Assembly (NCBI GenBank): GCA_003151395.1
Contig: PLXJ01000050.1
Span: 14,375-58,278 of the forward strand
Origin: Actinomycetota bacterium
GTDB lineage: Bacteria; Actinomycetota; Actinomycetes; Nanopelagicales; Nanopelagicaceae
Direction: 5' to 3'
Length of the DNA stretch: 43,904 bases
Positions 34,816-41,952 of this stretch are shown here, one piece after another; within the stretch, counting starts at the first letter, position 1; every line of letters starts with the position of its first letter. Under the pieces are notes generated by a model, which was given only the letters and a program-made list of their open reading frames with translations, was not told where the DNA came from and ran no database searches. Made by a program: the position numbers and the translations under genes.

Positions 34816-34857
34816 CGACGAATCCTATGGAATAAATTTACTTGGCTCCACCTTAAT

Positions 34858-35547
34858 TCAGAAATCAGATTCGATTCGGAATACTAAAACTCGAGCCTGA
34901 TCTCCATAATGAGTGCTTTCTGGCTCGTAAACTTGAATTTTAAGGATTTGCAGGTCAGCAATTTTATTGGTTTCAATCAACTGGTTTAACTTCTTATCAA
35001 ATTCGCGTGCCTCAAAATGTTCGTTATTCACACCGATAACACACCAACCATTGGGGCGCACCAGCGCAATCAAATTGTCAATGGCCTCTGGGCCTAAATG
35101 GCCATGGGTAAATGTGCCAGAGCAAATTAAGGCGTCATAGGGCGAATTTGGTGTAGATGCCCGCTTCGACATGTCTTGCTCTAATAACAATTGATATACC
35201 GAACTTCCATTCTGTCTCTTCTTATCCTGGGCTTTGGTAAGCATCTCGGGTGAAATATCAATCCCATCAATGACTAAATTTGGGCGCAGTGAGGATAGAT
35301 ACATGCCTGTAAGGCCAGTGCCAGTTCCGATATCGACGATGCTCGAGATATCTGCCGATGTTATGACGTTATGAAATACCTCGGAAATAGCTTGTGGGTA
35401 ACGATACTTTTGAGTTGCTACAAATACTGATTCGTAGGTGGCAGCCCATTTTGCGTAAAGTCGCCGATTGTCATCTGGTGTTTTGACTGAATACGCTTCT
35501 TCCAATCCGAGTGATTGTGAAGCCCGAGAATCAGGCGTATCTACCAT
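34858..35547 (-). CDS. Class I SAM-dependent methyltransferase
   Basis: 229 residues. SAM motif I is VDIGTGTGLTG (about 71-81), the acidic residue after strand 2 is in DGIDISPEM, and motif IV is YDALICSGTFTHGH. The overall pattern (YAKWAATYES ahead of motif I, VRPNGWCVIGVN after) resembles WBSCR27-like small-molecule methyltransferases. Substrate unknown. AAAGGA ribosome site upstream. Confidence 0.85.
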   Translation of the reverse strand: MVDTPDSRASQSLGLEEAYSVKTPDDNRRLYAKWAATYESVFVATQKYRYPQAISEVFHNVITSADISSIVDIGTGTGLTGMYLSSLRPNLVIDGIDISPEMLTKAQDKKRQNGSSVYQLLLEQDMSKRASTPNSPYDALICSGTFTHGHLGPEAIDNLIALVRPNGWCVIGVNNEHFEAREFDKKLNQLIETNKIADLQILKIQVYEPESTHYGDQARVLVFRIESDF

Positions 35548-35660
35548 TTGAATTTTCCTTTTTGACCCTCCTGGAGCGAAATCACTAACTTATATTATTC
35601 ACTCATTCTTTACGAATGAAGATGGCTCCATCCTCCATTTCGATGCGAAATCCGTTAGTT

Positions 35661-35689
35661 TTGGGCTCGCGCCGCTCAACAGGTAGTAT
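35661..35689 (+). promoter_or_regulatory. Promoter of tRNA-Arg
   Basis: TTGGGC (35661-35666), 17-base spacer, TAGTAT (35684-35689), 15 bases before the tRNA. Confidence 0.65.
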
Positions 35690-35704
35690 TCACTCTCTCA
35701 ACTG

Positions 35705-35777
35705 GCGCTTGTAGCTCAACGGATAGAGCATCTGACTACGGATCAGAAGGTTAGGGGTTCGAATCCCTTCAAGCGCA
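35705..35777 (+). tRNA. tRNA-Arg(ACG)
   Basis: 73-nt tRNA: acceptor GCGCTTG/CAAGCGC, D arm with AGCTCAACGGATAGAGC, anticodon loop CTACGGA (ACG, expected to be edited to ICG), T arm GGGGTTCGAATCCC, discriminator A. CCA is not encoded. Confidence 0.96.
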
Positions 35778-35779
35778 CT

Positions 35780-35822
35780 TTGCCAAAACGAGCGATGGAA
35801 TAACTTCTGGCAATTTGAATTT
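35780..35822 (+). terminator. Possible terminator of tRNA-Arg
   Basis: TTGCCA (35780-35785) and TGGCAA (35808-35813) can pair around a 22-base loop, followed by TTTGAATTT. Weak stem, reasonable tail. Confidence 0.4.
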
Positions 35823-35823
35823 G

Positions 35824-35832
35824 TGTCATAAT
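35824..35832 (+). promoter_or_regulatory. Extended -10 promoter of a presumptive small RNA
   Basis: TGTCATAAT matches an extended -10 (TGn + CATAAT, five of six bases of TATAAT). Predicted start is near 35839. No good -35 is seen, as is common with extended -10 promoters. Confidence 0.5.
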
Positions 35833-35838
35833 ACGTCT

Positions 35839-35900
35839 ACTACCAGTTTGGCAGGCAACAGGATTCAACTTTCGGGTTGAATCCTGTTGCTATTTGTTTT
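35839..35900 (+). ncRNA. Presumptive small RNA ending in a perfect terminator
   Basis: From the predicted start at about 35839 the transcript would be about 60 nt: a short single-stranded head containing CCAGTTTGGCA (35843-35853), then a hairpin of 15 perfect pairs (GCAACAGGATTCAAC / GTTGAATCCTGTTGC, 35855-35890) with loop TTTCGG, then TATTTGTTTT. No open reading frame fits. The head is the exact complement of part of the tRNA-like gene 160 bases downstream. Promoter plus terminator with no gene between is the evidence; expression is inference. Confidence 0.5.
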
Positions 35901-35979
35901 CCACTCCTGTGATGTATTCACACCTTTCATTTGAGGAAGAAGCCGGATTCCAACATCACCCAGATACTTCTCCAGCAGT

Positions 35980-36053
35980 GTTGGCGTGGTGTAACTGGCA
36001 GCACATCTGTTTTTGCCAAACTGGCAGAGCGGGTTCGAATCCCGTCGCCAACT
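35980..36053 (+). tRNA. tRNA-Gln-like gene with abnormal anticodon arm
   Basis: 74 nt. Acceptor GTTGGCG pairs fully with CGCCAAC, the D arm GTGT/GCAC with loop AACTGGCA is that of tRNA-Gln, and the T arm GCGGG/CCCGT with TTCGAAT is normal. The middle is not. In the standard register the anticodon would be TTG (Gln), but the stem TCTGT/AAACT has only two pairs and position 37 is C. Other folds are TCTG/CAGA with a 15-base loop or TTTGCC/GGCAGA with a 5-base loop. AACTGGCAG from the D loop (35993-36001) is repeated at 36019-36027. It may be a pseudo-tRNA, a non-decoding tRNA-like RNA, or an odd but working tRNA-Gln. Confidence 0.6.
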
Positions 36054-36069
36054 CTGCAGTCTCACAATG

Positions 36070-36108
36070 GTTTTACGGATCGATTGGCAACGATCCTATG
36101 AGTAAAAC
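36070..36108 (+). ncRNA. Nested hairpin downstream of the tRNA-like gene
   Basis: GTTTTAC (36070-36076) pairs with GTAAAAC (36102-36108), and inside it GGATCG (36077-36082) pairs with CGATCC (36091-36096), leaving an 8-base loop and a TATGA bulge: 13 pairs without mismatch. It lies between the tRNA-like gene and its terminator, so it is probably part of the same transcript. Confidence 0.5.
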
Positions 36109-36118
36109 GGGTTGAGCG

Positions 36119-36149
36119 AAGGTCCTGGGCTACTGCCTAGGACCTTTTT
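36119..36149 (+). terminator. Strong Rho-independent terminator
   Basis: AAGGTCCTGGG / CCTAGGACCTT stem of 11 pairs (one G-T), six-base loop, then TTT. It ends the transcript that includes the tRNA-like gene and the nested hairpin. Confidence 0.8.
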
Positions 36150-36172
36150 AATTGACTAAATTGACGAGGCAG

Positions 36173-36204
36173 TCCCAGTGCCCAGTTTCATCCCACGAGG
36201 CGCA
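36173..36204. repeat. 32-bp direct repeat, copy A
   Basis: 29 of 32 bases match copy B at 36615-36646; the shared core is GCCCAGTTTCATCCCA. The two copies flank the small gene at 36276. Copy A is also preceded by ATTGACTAAATTGA, similar to ATTGACCAAATCGA near 36560. Confidence 0.8.
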
Positions 36205-36275
36205 TCATCCAACCGCTTATCTAAAGGGTCTTTGGGTGTAGTGATTTCGCGGAGGCTTGTTCTTCATTTCACATC

Positions 36276-36506
36276 ATGGGAAACTTTAGGATGAAAACTG
36301 GTAAGGAAACCATCTACTACGACAATGGGAATATCAAACACGCAGGTTCTTTCAAAAACGGAGAAATGCATGGGGTTTGGAAGTTCTATCGGAGAGATGG
36401 AAGTGTGATGAGGGTTGGGAAAATGAGTGAAGGTAATCAAATTGGAATTTGGACTACCTACGATCGAAGAGGAGCGGTGGTAAAGGAAACCAACTTCGGA
36501 AATTGA
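36276..36506 (+). CDS. YwqK/MORN-variant repeat protein
   Basis: 76 residues made almost wholly of about three MORN-variant repeats of some 22 residues: YYDNGNIKHAGSFKNGEMHG, VWKFYRRDGSVMRVGKMSEG and IGIWTTYDRRGAVVKETNF. Such proteins are annotated as YwqK-family antitoxins in some genomes, but no toxin gene is adjacent. No signal peptide. Start may be ATG 36276 or 36291; neither has a good ribosome site. It is isolated and flanked by the 32-bp direct repeats, which suggests it arrived as a small insertion. Confidence 0.65.
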   Translation: MGNFRMKTGKETIYYDNGNIKHAGSFKNGEMHGVWKFYRRDGSVMRVGKMSEGNQIGIWTTYDRRGAVVKETNFGN

Positions 36507-36910
36507 ATCGCGAAAGAACGGTCACTTGAACTCAGAAGTGGTGATTGCGTTTTACTGATTGACCAAATCGATTCGTTTTCCCAGAATTCTGTTGCTCGAA
36601 ATAGCAAACCCGATTCCCAATGCCCAGTTTCATCCCATGAGGGGCACTTTGAAAACGAAGATTAGACTGAATTTCCCCTTTTAACCTCTACCAATTTCTC
36701 TTACTTTATTTTGATATGTTAATACGAATTATTCGACCGCTTTCGTCGGAACCATTAGAACTCTTTTACTTAATCATTAGTCACATCGGTTAAAGTTGCT
36801 TTTGAAGCATAGGCAAAACTGAGTCCCAGCGAACTCACAGCCCGTCGGTCCGCGGATTAGCTTTTAAGGCAATACGCTAACCCTCATCCAGTTCATAGAA
36901 GTGGTGGAGC
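36507..36910. other. Intergenic region without a gene
   Basis: About 400 bases. It holds a weak hairpin after the MORN gene (CACTT/AAGTG near 36524-36541), direct-repeat copy B, an AT-rich stretch (36680-36780), the small palindrome TGCTTTTGAAGCA near 36799, and the ribosome site GGTGGAGC of the next gene. I could not pick a convincing promoter and see no open frame worth calling. Confidence 0.5.
36615..36646. repeat. 32-bp direct repeat, copy B
   Basis: Second copy of the repeat described at 36173-36204, differing at three positions. Confidence 0.8.
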
Positions 36911-37828
36911 ATGATTGAAGTGAAAGGGCTCACAAAGAGCTACGGAAAAACCAAAGCTGTTGATGACGTAACTTTTACCGTCCAACCTGGTGTGGTCACT
37001 GGATTTCTCGGTCCTAATGGTGCCGGAAAATCAACAACCATGAGAGTTATTTTGGGTCTAGATAAACCCACACATGGTGAAGTTCTCATCAATAATCAAA
37101 GATATGTTGAGTCGCACACACCACTTTCTCTACTGGGAAGTCTTCTCGAAGCAAAATCCGTAGATAAAGGACGTTCCGCTTACAACCATCTGGCTGCTGT
37201 CGGAGCAACAATGAATATTGGCAAATCGCGCATCAACGAAGTCATCGATTTAGTAGGGCTCGAAAGTGTCAAAAATAAGAATGCCGCAAAATTCTCACTC
37301 GGGATGGGACAGCGACTTGGAATTGCTACCGCGCTGCTTGGAGATCCGGAGATTCTCGTTCTAGACGAGCCCGTCAACGGACTCGATCCAGATGGAATTT
37401 TATGGATCCGAAATTTATTAAAGGATCTGGCTCGTCAAGGTCGAACGATCTTCTTGTCTTCTCACTTAATGAGTGAGATGGAACTGACTGCAGAACACCT
37501 CCTTGTGATTGGTCAAGGCAAAATACTTGCTGATATGTCAATGCACGACTTTATTTCACGCTCGTCCCAAAATTTTGTGCAGATCGTTACACCACAAGCG
37601 GATGTGCTAGCTGACATTCTGCGAAAGAGCGGAGGTGTGATTCGCTCAAAAGATCGAACCACCCTTGAAGTTGGCGAGATCACTGCGGCGCAAGTTGGCG
37701 ATCTGGCTTTAAAGAACCAAATCGTTTTGCATCAGTTGTCCGATATCGCCCCATCTTTAGAGAGTGCCTTTATGGAGATGACACAGGATCAAGTGAATTT
37801 TCATGGACATCTAGCGGAGGAAAAGTGA
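36911..37828 (+). CDS. ABC-2 type transporter ATPase
   Basis: ATPase of a BcrA/CcmA-type exporter, 305 residues. Walker A GPNGAGKST, signature SLGMGQR (a Gly/Met variant), Walker B ILVLDEPVNGLDP and the switch SSHLMSEM are present. The C-terminal 80 residues are the usual extension of drug and peptide exporters of this class. Ribosome site GGTGGAGC lies before the ATG. Works with the permease that follows; substrate unknown. Confidence 0.92.
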   Translation: MIEVKGLTKSYGKTKAVDDVTFTVQPGVVTGFLGPNGAGKSTTMRVILGLDKPTHGEVLINNQRYVESHTPLSLLGSLLEAKSVDKGRSAYNHLAAVGATMNIGKSRINEVIDLVGLESVKNKNAAKFSLGMGQRLGIATALLGDPEILVLDEPVNGLDPDGILWIRNLLKDLARQGRTIFLSSHLMSEMELTAEHLLVIGQGKILADMSMHDFISRSSQNFVQIVTPQADVLADILRKSGGVIRSKDRTTLEVGEITAAQVGDLALKNQIVLHQLSDIAPSLESAFMEMTQDQVNFHGHLAEEK

Positions 37829-38631
37829 TGAAAGAGATCACATTCACGAGCAAGTTCCACGATAACAAACTCACCTTTGCCCGCGTGACAAAATCAGAAT
37901 GGATCAAATTTCGTTCCATTCGCTCCAACTGGATTGTTCTTTCTTTAACCGTACTGGTGATTGTTGGTTTTAGTGCGCTTAGTGCCATCATGTCGCAACA
38001 TCGCAATGGTCCATCAGATCGCACGCCATTTGACCGCATGTTAACAGGGGTGAATCTATCGGTGTTGATCATCTCGGTCTTTGGTGGGGTACTAGGGTCT
38101 CGCGAATACAGCAGCGGTATGATCAAAAGTTCATTTAGCGCCGTTCCTCGCCGTCTTCCGGTTCTTTTCAACAGGGTGATTATATTTGTAGCAACGATGC
38201 TGCCGCTTCTTTTGATTTCAATTCTGGCTGCATTTTTTATTGGATCGGCGCTCTTCAAACATGATGGAACGGTTGTACCGAAATTTGGTGACCCATTTAT
38301 TGCTCGTGCACTTTTTGGGTATGCATTTTATGTTCTAGGTTTGGGGATACTTGGACTTTTGATTGGATTTTTGACCCGCCAGACTGCACTGGCCATAGGC
38401 ATTACTGTCGGTGGAATTCTCTTCTTGCCTGCGCTTTTAGGTGCAATTTTGCCAAGCAGTTGGCACAAAGTGTTGGAGTACTTACCTTCAAATGCAGGAG
38501 GTGCTTTTACTTCGCCAACCGCATTTAGTGTGAATTCACTTTCCCCAAATATGGGGGGCGGAGTTTTCTTACTTTGGATTATTGGAGTATTTGTTTTAAC
38601 GAGTTACTCGATGCTCTCGCGAGATGTATAG
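37828..38631 (+). CDS. ABC-2 type transporter permease
   Basis: Six-helix permease, 267 residues. ATG 37828 is chosen because GGAGG is seven bases upstream; a GTG at 37825 is the alternative. The N-terminal segment FARVTKSEWIKFRSIRSNWI is the classic start of actinobacterial ABC-2 permeases. Helices include IVLSLTVLVIVGFSALSAIM and LLLISILAAFFIGSALF. Coupled to the ATPase gene through overlapping stop and start. Confidence 0.88.
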   Translation: MKEITFTSKFHDNKLTFARVTKSEWIKFRSIRSNWIVLSLTVLVIVGFSALSAIMSQHRNGPSDRTPFDRMLTGVNLSVLIISVFGGVLGSREYSSGMIKSSFSAVPRRLPVLFNRVIIFVATMLPLLLISILAAFFIGSALFKHDGTVVPKFGDPFIARALFGYAFYVLGLGILGLLIGFLTRQTALAIGITVGGILFLPALLGAILPSSWHKVLEYLPSNAGGAFTSPTAFSVNSLSPNMGGGVFLLWIIGVFVLTSYSMLSRDV

Positions 38632-38699
38632 AAGTATCTGCTCGCAGTTGGAACACTTAATATGACTAATTATTGTTACCTGGACAATTAGTCGCGCTA

Positions 38700-39797
38700 A
38701 TGTTTCGCAAACTTCGACTGCCACGTAAAGTCAAGAGATTCATTGGCGTGATGGCTTTCGTAATGATTGGCTGGCTCGGATGGTCGATTGGCGGCGCACT
38801 TACCGCCCCCGGTACGGATAGTGTTTCAGCGCGCTTAGCTGGTTGGGGTCGGGATCATTACTTTGGTGGACTCGTTACCGCCGGTGAAAAACTTCAGTAT
38901 TGGTTGCACCCACCAAAGATTGGTGGCACTCCCTCGCTCGGACTGATTCATGGAGTTGACCTATTTGTTTCCGGCGCACATCCTCCAATCATTCCGTTTG
39001 CATTGCCCGCGCTCCCCGGTGAAGGTGTTTTTCACACTCTCGTAAAAAATCGGGGTAAATCCGCGATTGCAGTTACCTACCTTCGCCCAGATTCCACTCA
39101 CAGTTCTTATCTTGCGAGTGTTGTTTGGATGAATGGTTCGCTTGTGAAATTAGTTCAACACCCAGGCTATAAAGATCCCGGGCACCTTTCTCTCTGGTCT
39201 CAGCCTGACACCATCTCGATTGCCGAGCGCGCTGGACTGCTCGCAACATTTAACAGTGGATTCAAAATGAAAGATGCTCACGGCGCGTTTTACGCCAACG
39301 GCAATATGGTCGGCAAACTCAATCCCGGCGCTGCATCGTTGATTATTTATAAAGATGGCCACACCGATGTTGGGATGTGGGGAAATCAAGTTATTCTAAC
39401 TCCAGATGTTCTCTCGGTTCGCCAAAACCTGACTCTTCTCATAAATCACGGTGCAATCACCGTTAATTCAAGTACACGTTTGTGGCCCTGGGCGAGCACA
39501 ATGAGCAACAACTCGTATATCTGGCGATCTGGAATTGGCGTTACCGCGTCGGGAGATCTGGTTTACGTGATCGGAGATGCACTCTCTCTACATTCGTTGG
39601 CGTCAATCCTGCTACGGGCTGGCGCGGTCCGCGCAATGGAACTCGACATTAATAGCGGCTGGGTTTCCTATATGTGGTACGGACCAGGTCCAACTGCCAC
39701 CACGCCAGTCCCACACAAGTTATTGCCCTTCCATGTCCCTTTAAGCGGATACTTCACTCAGACAAGTCGGGACTTTTTCGCCGTTTATTCGCGGTAG
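38700..39797 (+). CDS. Phosphodiester glycosidase family (NAGPA-like) membrane protein
   Basis: 365 residues from ATG 38700 (MFRKLRLPRKVKRF); an in-frame TTG at 38673 would add nine residues. A basic N-terminus precedes one membrane segment (FIGVMAFVMIGWLGWSIGGAL), so the rest is outside the cell. The domain resembles NAGPA (phosphodiester glycosidase): TFNSGFKMKDAHGAFYANG, LLINHGAITVN, and the acidic MELDINSGW. Members of this family act on sugar phosphodiester bonds, including wall polymers. The real substrate is unknown. Located after the ABC exporter, with 68 bases between. Confidence 0.8.
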   Translation: MFRKLRLPRKVKRFIGVMAFVMIGWLGWSIGGALTAPGTDSVSARLAGWGRDHYFGGLVTAGEKLQYWLHPPKIGGTPSLGLIHGVDLFVSGAHPPIIPFALPALPGEGVFHTLVKNRGKSAIAVTYLRPDSTHSSYLASVVWMNGSLVKLVQHPGYKDPGHLSLWSQPDTISIAERAGLLATFNSGFKMKDAHGAFYANGNMVGKLNPGAASLIIYKDGHTDVGMWGNQVILTPDVLSVRQNLTLLINHGAITVNSSTRLWPWASTMSNNSYIWRSGIGVTASGDLVYVIGDALSLHSLASILLRAGAVRAMELDINSGWVSYMWYGPGPTATTPVPHKLLPFHVPLSGYFTQTSRDFFAVYSR

Positions 39798-39898
39798 TAC
39801 TCATTCTCTTGAAGTATTCAATTGCTTTCACAAGACTCACGAGACAACGAGTTTGCTAACAAATAGACTTGTTTCTCGCCAAACGAAGGTGTCCGAAG

Positions 39899-40435
39899 AT
39901 GAGAAAAGTGGTCGTGTATGAGTTGATGTCCTTAGATGGTGTCGCCGAGGAACCCAATAGTTTCATCACCGATTGGGACAGCGCGATGGATGCCAACCTC
40001 GCCGCCGTGACTGAACGCCAAGACGCCGTGATCCTGGGTCGCCGAAGTTATGACGAATGGGCACGATTCTGGCCCGAAAGTGATATCCAACCGTTTTCAA
40101 CTTTCATTAATTCGGTCAAGAAGTATGTAGCGACATCCACGGCGATCGATCTCGATTGGGCCAACACGACGGCGATTGATGAAGAGTTGGTTGACTTCGT
40201 TCGAGATCTGAAGAGCCAACCTGGAGACGAAATTGGTGTTCACGCAAGTATCTCGGTTGCGCAGAGCTTGTTACGGGCTAATCTCGTGGACGAACTTCAC
40301 CTTGTGATCGCGCCTCGGATAGCCGGCGCAGGACGAAAACTACTTGATGGGTTGCCGCCGATCGACCTGACCTTGATTCAAAGTTCGATTTCGTCCACAG
40401 GTTATCTGCTTCTAACTTACGGGGTCACTCGGTAA
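39899..40435 (+). CDS. Dihydrofolate reductase-like (RibD C-terminal) protein
   Basis: 178 residues. The fold signature starts RKVVVYELMSLDGVAEEP, then DAVILGRRSYDEWARFWP for the NADPH site, and ends with the RibD-C pattern VAQSLLRANLVDELHLVIAP and GAGRKLLDG. Start at ATG 39899, 30 bases inside the longest frame, because the family begins there. These stand-alone proteins are usually of unknown substrate; classical DHFR activity is not implied. Confidence 0.85.
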   Translation: MRKVVVYELMSLDGVAEEPNSFITDWDSAMDANLAAVTERQDAVILGRRSYDEWARFWPESDIQPFSTFINSVKKYVATSTAIDLDWANTTAIDEELVDFVRDLKSQPGDEIGVHASISVAQSLLRANLVDELHLVIAPRIAGAGRKLLDGLPPIDLTLIQSSISSTGYLLLTYGVTR

Positions 40436-40846
40436 GCGCGTCTCGCAATTAACTTTCCGCAATCGACCGGTAGTAGGTTCCGTAGATGCATCGAGAGAGC
40501 GGTAGGTCGAGGGGCAAAAGATCTTTTTTGAGAGATGCTCTGCCACTAATCGCGCGAGTGTGGTGATCGACGGCTCTGATTTCGAGCCACCTTCATAGGA
40601 TTCCGCCTAGATCAGTTACGTGCAAGTGCCTAACGGAACTGTTGGGGATTGGTCGAACCAGTTAAATCCTAGGGCTCCCTTGGAAATGTCCAGATCGTTC
40701 TGACCTTTTGGCTCTGGAGGGACTCCCCGTCTGGACTGCGGTAGCAAGCGTGAGGCATGGGGTGATCGAGCTGGCGTGCTAACTAGACATAAAAAAACAT
40801 GAAAAAAAGGCTTGCATTTAACAAAAAAGGTGTTAAATTTCACACC
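40436..40846. other. Intergenic region before the second amino-sugar locus
   Basis: About 410 bases without a credible gene. It contains the palindrome AAAAGATCTTTT (40516-40527), a small hairpin GGCTC/GAGCC near 40571-40587, facing TCCAGA/TCTGGA arms near 40688-40736, and the promoter of the SIS gene at its right end. Confidence 0.5.
40812..40839 (+). promoter_or_regulatory. Leaderless promoter with overlapping palindrome
   Basis: TTGCAT (40812-40817), 16-base spacer, TAAATT (40834-40839), predicted start on the A of ATG 40847. A perfect 7-bp inverted repeat ATTTAAC (40816-40822) / GTTAAAT (40832-40838) covers the -35 edge and -10, as expected for a repressor operator. Confidence 0.6.
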
Positions 40847-41905
40847 ATGAACGAGAAAAACATTACACTCAATGATTCCCTTGGCTTCACGCCCTACATG
40901 AAAGATGTCCAGGATCAGCCTTATGCGGTCGATCGACTACTTACCCTTGCTTCATCTGTAAGTTCATTGGCCCCACTATCGGAATTGCTAGGCGCTACCA
41001 GAGTCATCATTAGTGGAATGGGAAGTAGTCATTTCACTACTTATCCGATTTATAAAGCTCTCATAAAGGCGGGGGTTCCTACATGGAGGATAGATTCAGC
41101 TCAATTACTGGATTTGCTTCCTGAAATAGTTATTCCCGGCACAGTTTTGTGGCTAACTTCCCAATCTGGTGAGAGCGGGGAAATCATTCAGATTATTGAG
41201 TGCATTTCCAAAGAAATCCACATAGTCGGTGTTACTAACAACGTGAATAGCACCCTCGCAAATCGAGCCAACACGCTAATTGAACTAAATTCTGGTGAAG
41301 AAGCGACTGTAAGCACCAAGAGTTATCTAAATTCAATATTAGTTGCTCGAATTGTAGAGAGTGAAATCGCTCAAAATCGCTCAGCAGTTATGACCGATCT
41401 TGCAGGAACTGGCAAAGAAATTTCTCGATTTCTTGACGATCTCGAGAAAAGTATTCACGCATTTTCGAAATTCGGAGATGGCAAGCAGCTCTTATTGTTA
41501 GGACGAGGGGACTCTGCAATCTCAGCTCAGGCCGCAGCACTTATTTTAAAAGAGTCTGCGAAAATTCCTGCCGAGGGAATGAGTGCTGGAGTATTTCGTC
41601 ACGGGCCCATTGAATTATCAAATCACCAAACTTCCGTAATTATATTCAATCACGATGGAGAATCAGAGTCTGAATTGAATGCAGCCCTTGCCTCTGAACT
41701 AATTCGAAATGAAGTGGAGGTAGCTTGGATTGGCAATCAAAACTTCGCCCCCACTGGCGTGCTCAACTTCATCACCCCTCGGTTCCTCGATCCTTTAATA
41801 GGCGACGCACTTGCATTCCAAACCATGAGTTTCGCTTTCGCGCAACGCAAAGGTATTGAGGCGGGAAAGTTCTTGGTAGCACAAAAAGTCACACAAAAGC
41901 TATGA
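40847..41905 (+). CDS. SIS-domain sugar isomerase/deaminase (second copy)
   Basis: 352 residues, two SIS domains, related to but distinct from the protein at 2693. First SIS: VIISGMGSSHFTTYPIY, with the phosphosugar loop TSQSGESGEI. Second: LLGRGDSAISAQAAALILKE, then the Glu region and FRHGPIELS. ATG 40847 follows the leaderless promoter; an in-frame start at 40799 is rejected because it lies upstream of the promoter. Head of an operon with a sugar importer, so it probably processes an imported amino sugar after phosphorylation. Confidence 0.85.
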   Translation: MNEKNITLNDSLGFTPYMKDVQDQPYAVDRLLTLASSVSSLAPLSELLGATRVIISGMGSSHFTTYPIYKALIKAGVPTWRIDSAQLLDLLPEIVIPGTVLWLTSQSGESGEIIQIIECISKEIHIVGVTNNVNSTLANRANTLIELNSGEEATVSTKSYLNSILVARIVESEIAQNRSAVMTDLAGTGKEISRFLDDLEKSIHAFSKFGDGKQLLLLGRGDSAISAQAAALILKESAKIPAEGMSAGVFRHGPIELSNHQTSVIIFNHDGESESELNAALASELIRNEVEVAWIGNQNFAPTGVLNFITPRFLDPLIGDALAFQTMSFAFAQRKGIEAGKFLVAQKVTQKL

Positions 41906-41908
41906 GAC

Positions 41909-41927
41909 TTCTCTGAAATTCAGAGAA
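41909..41927 (+). other. Intercistronic hairpin
   Basis: Perfect 8-bp stem TTCTCTGA / TCAGAGAA with AAT loop, just after the SIS stop and before the binding-protein ribosome site. Without a T-tract it looks like an mRNA processing or protection element. Confidence 0.5.
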
Positions 41928-41952
41928 TGCAACGACGATGGGAAGGTGAAAA

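Noticed and set aside
35894-36115. Open frame of 73 codons across the tRNA-like gene
   Set aside because: It reads straight through the tRNA-like element and nested hairpin, and has no ribosome site or protein-like composition.
40616-40843. Minus-strand frame of 75 codons in the gap before the second SIS gene
   Set aside because: It begins inside the promoter of the SIS gene on the other strand and has no recognisable features.
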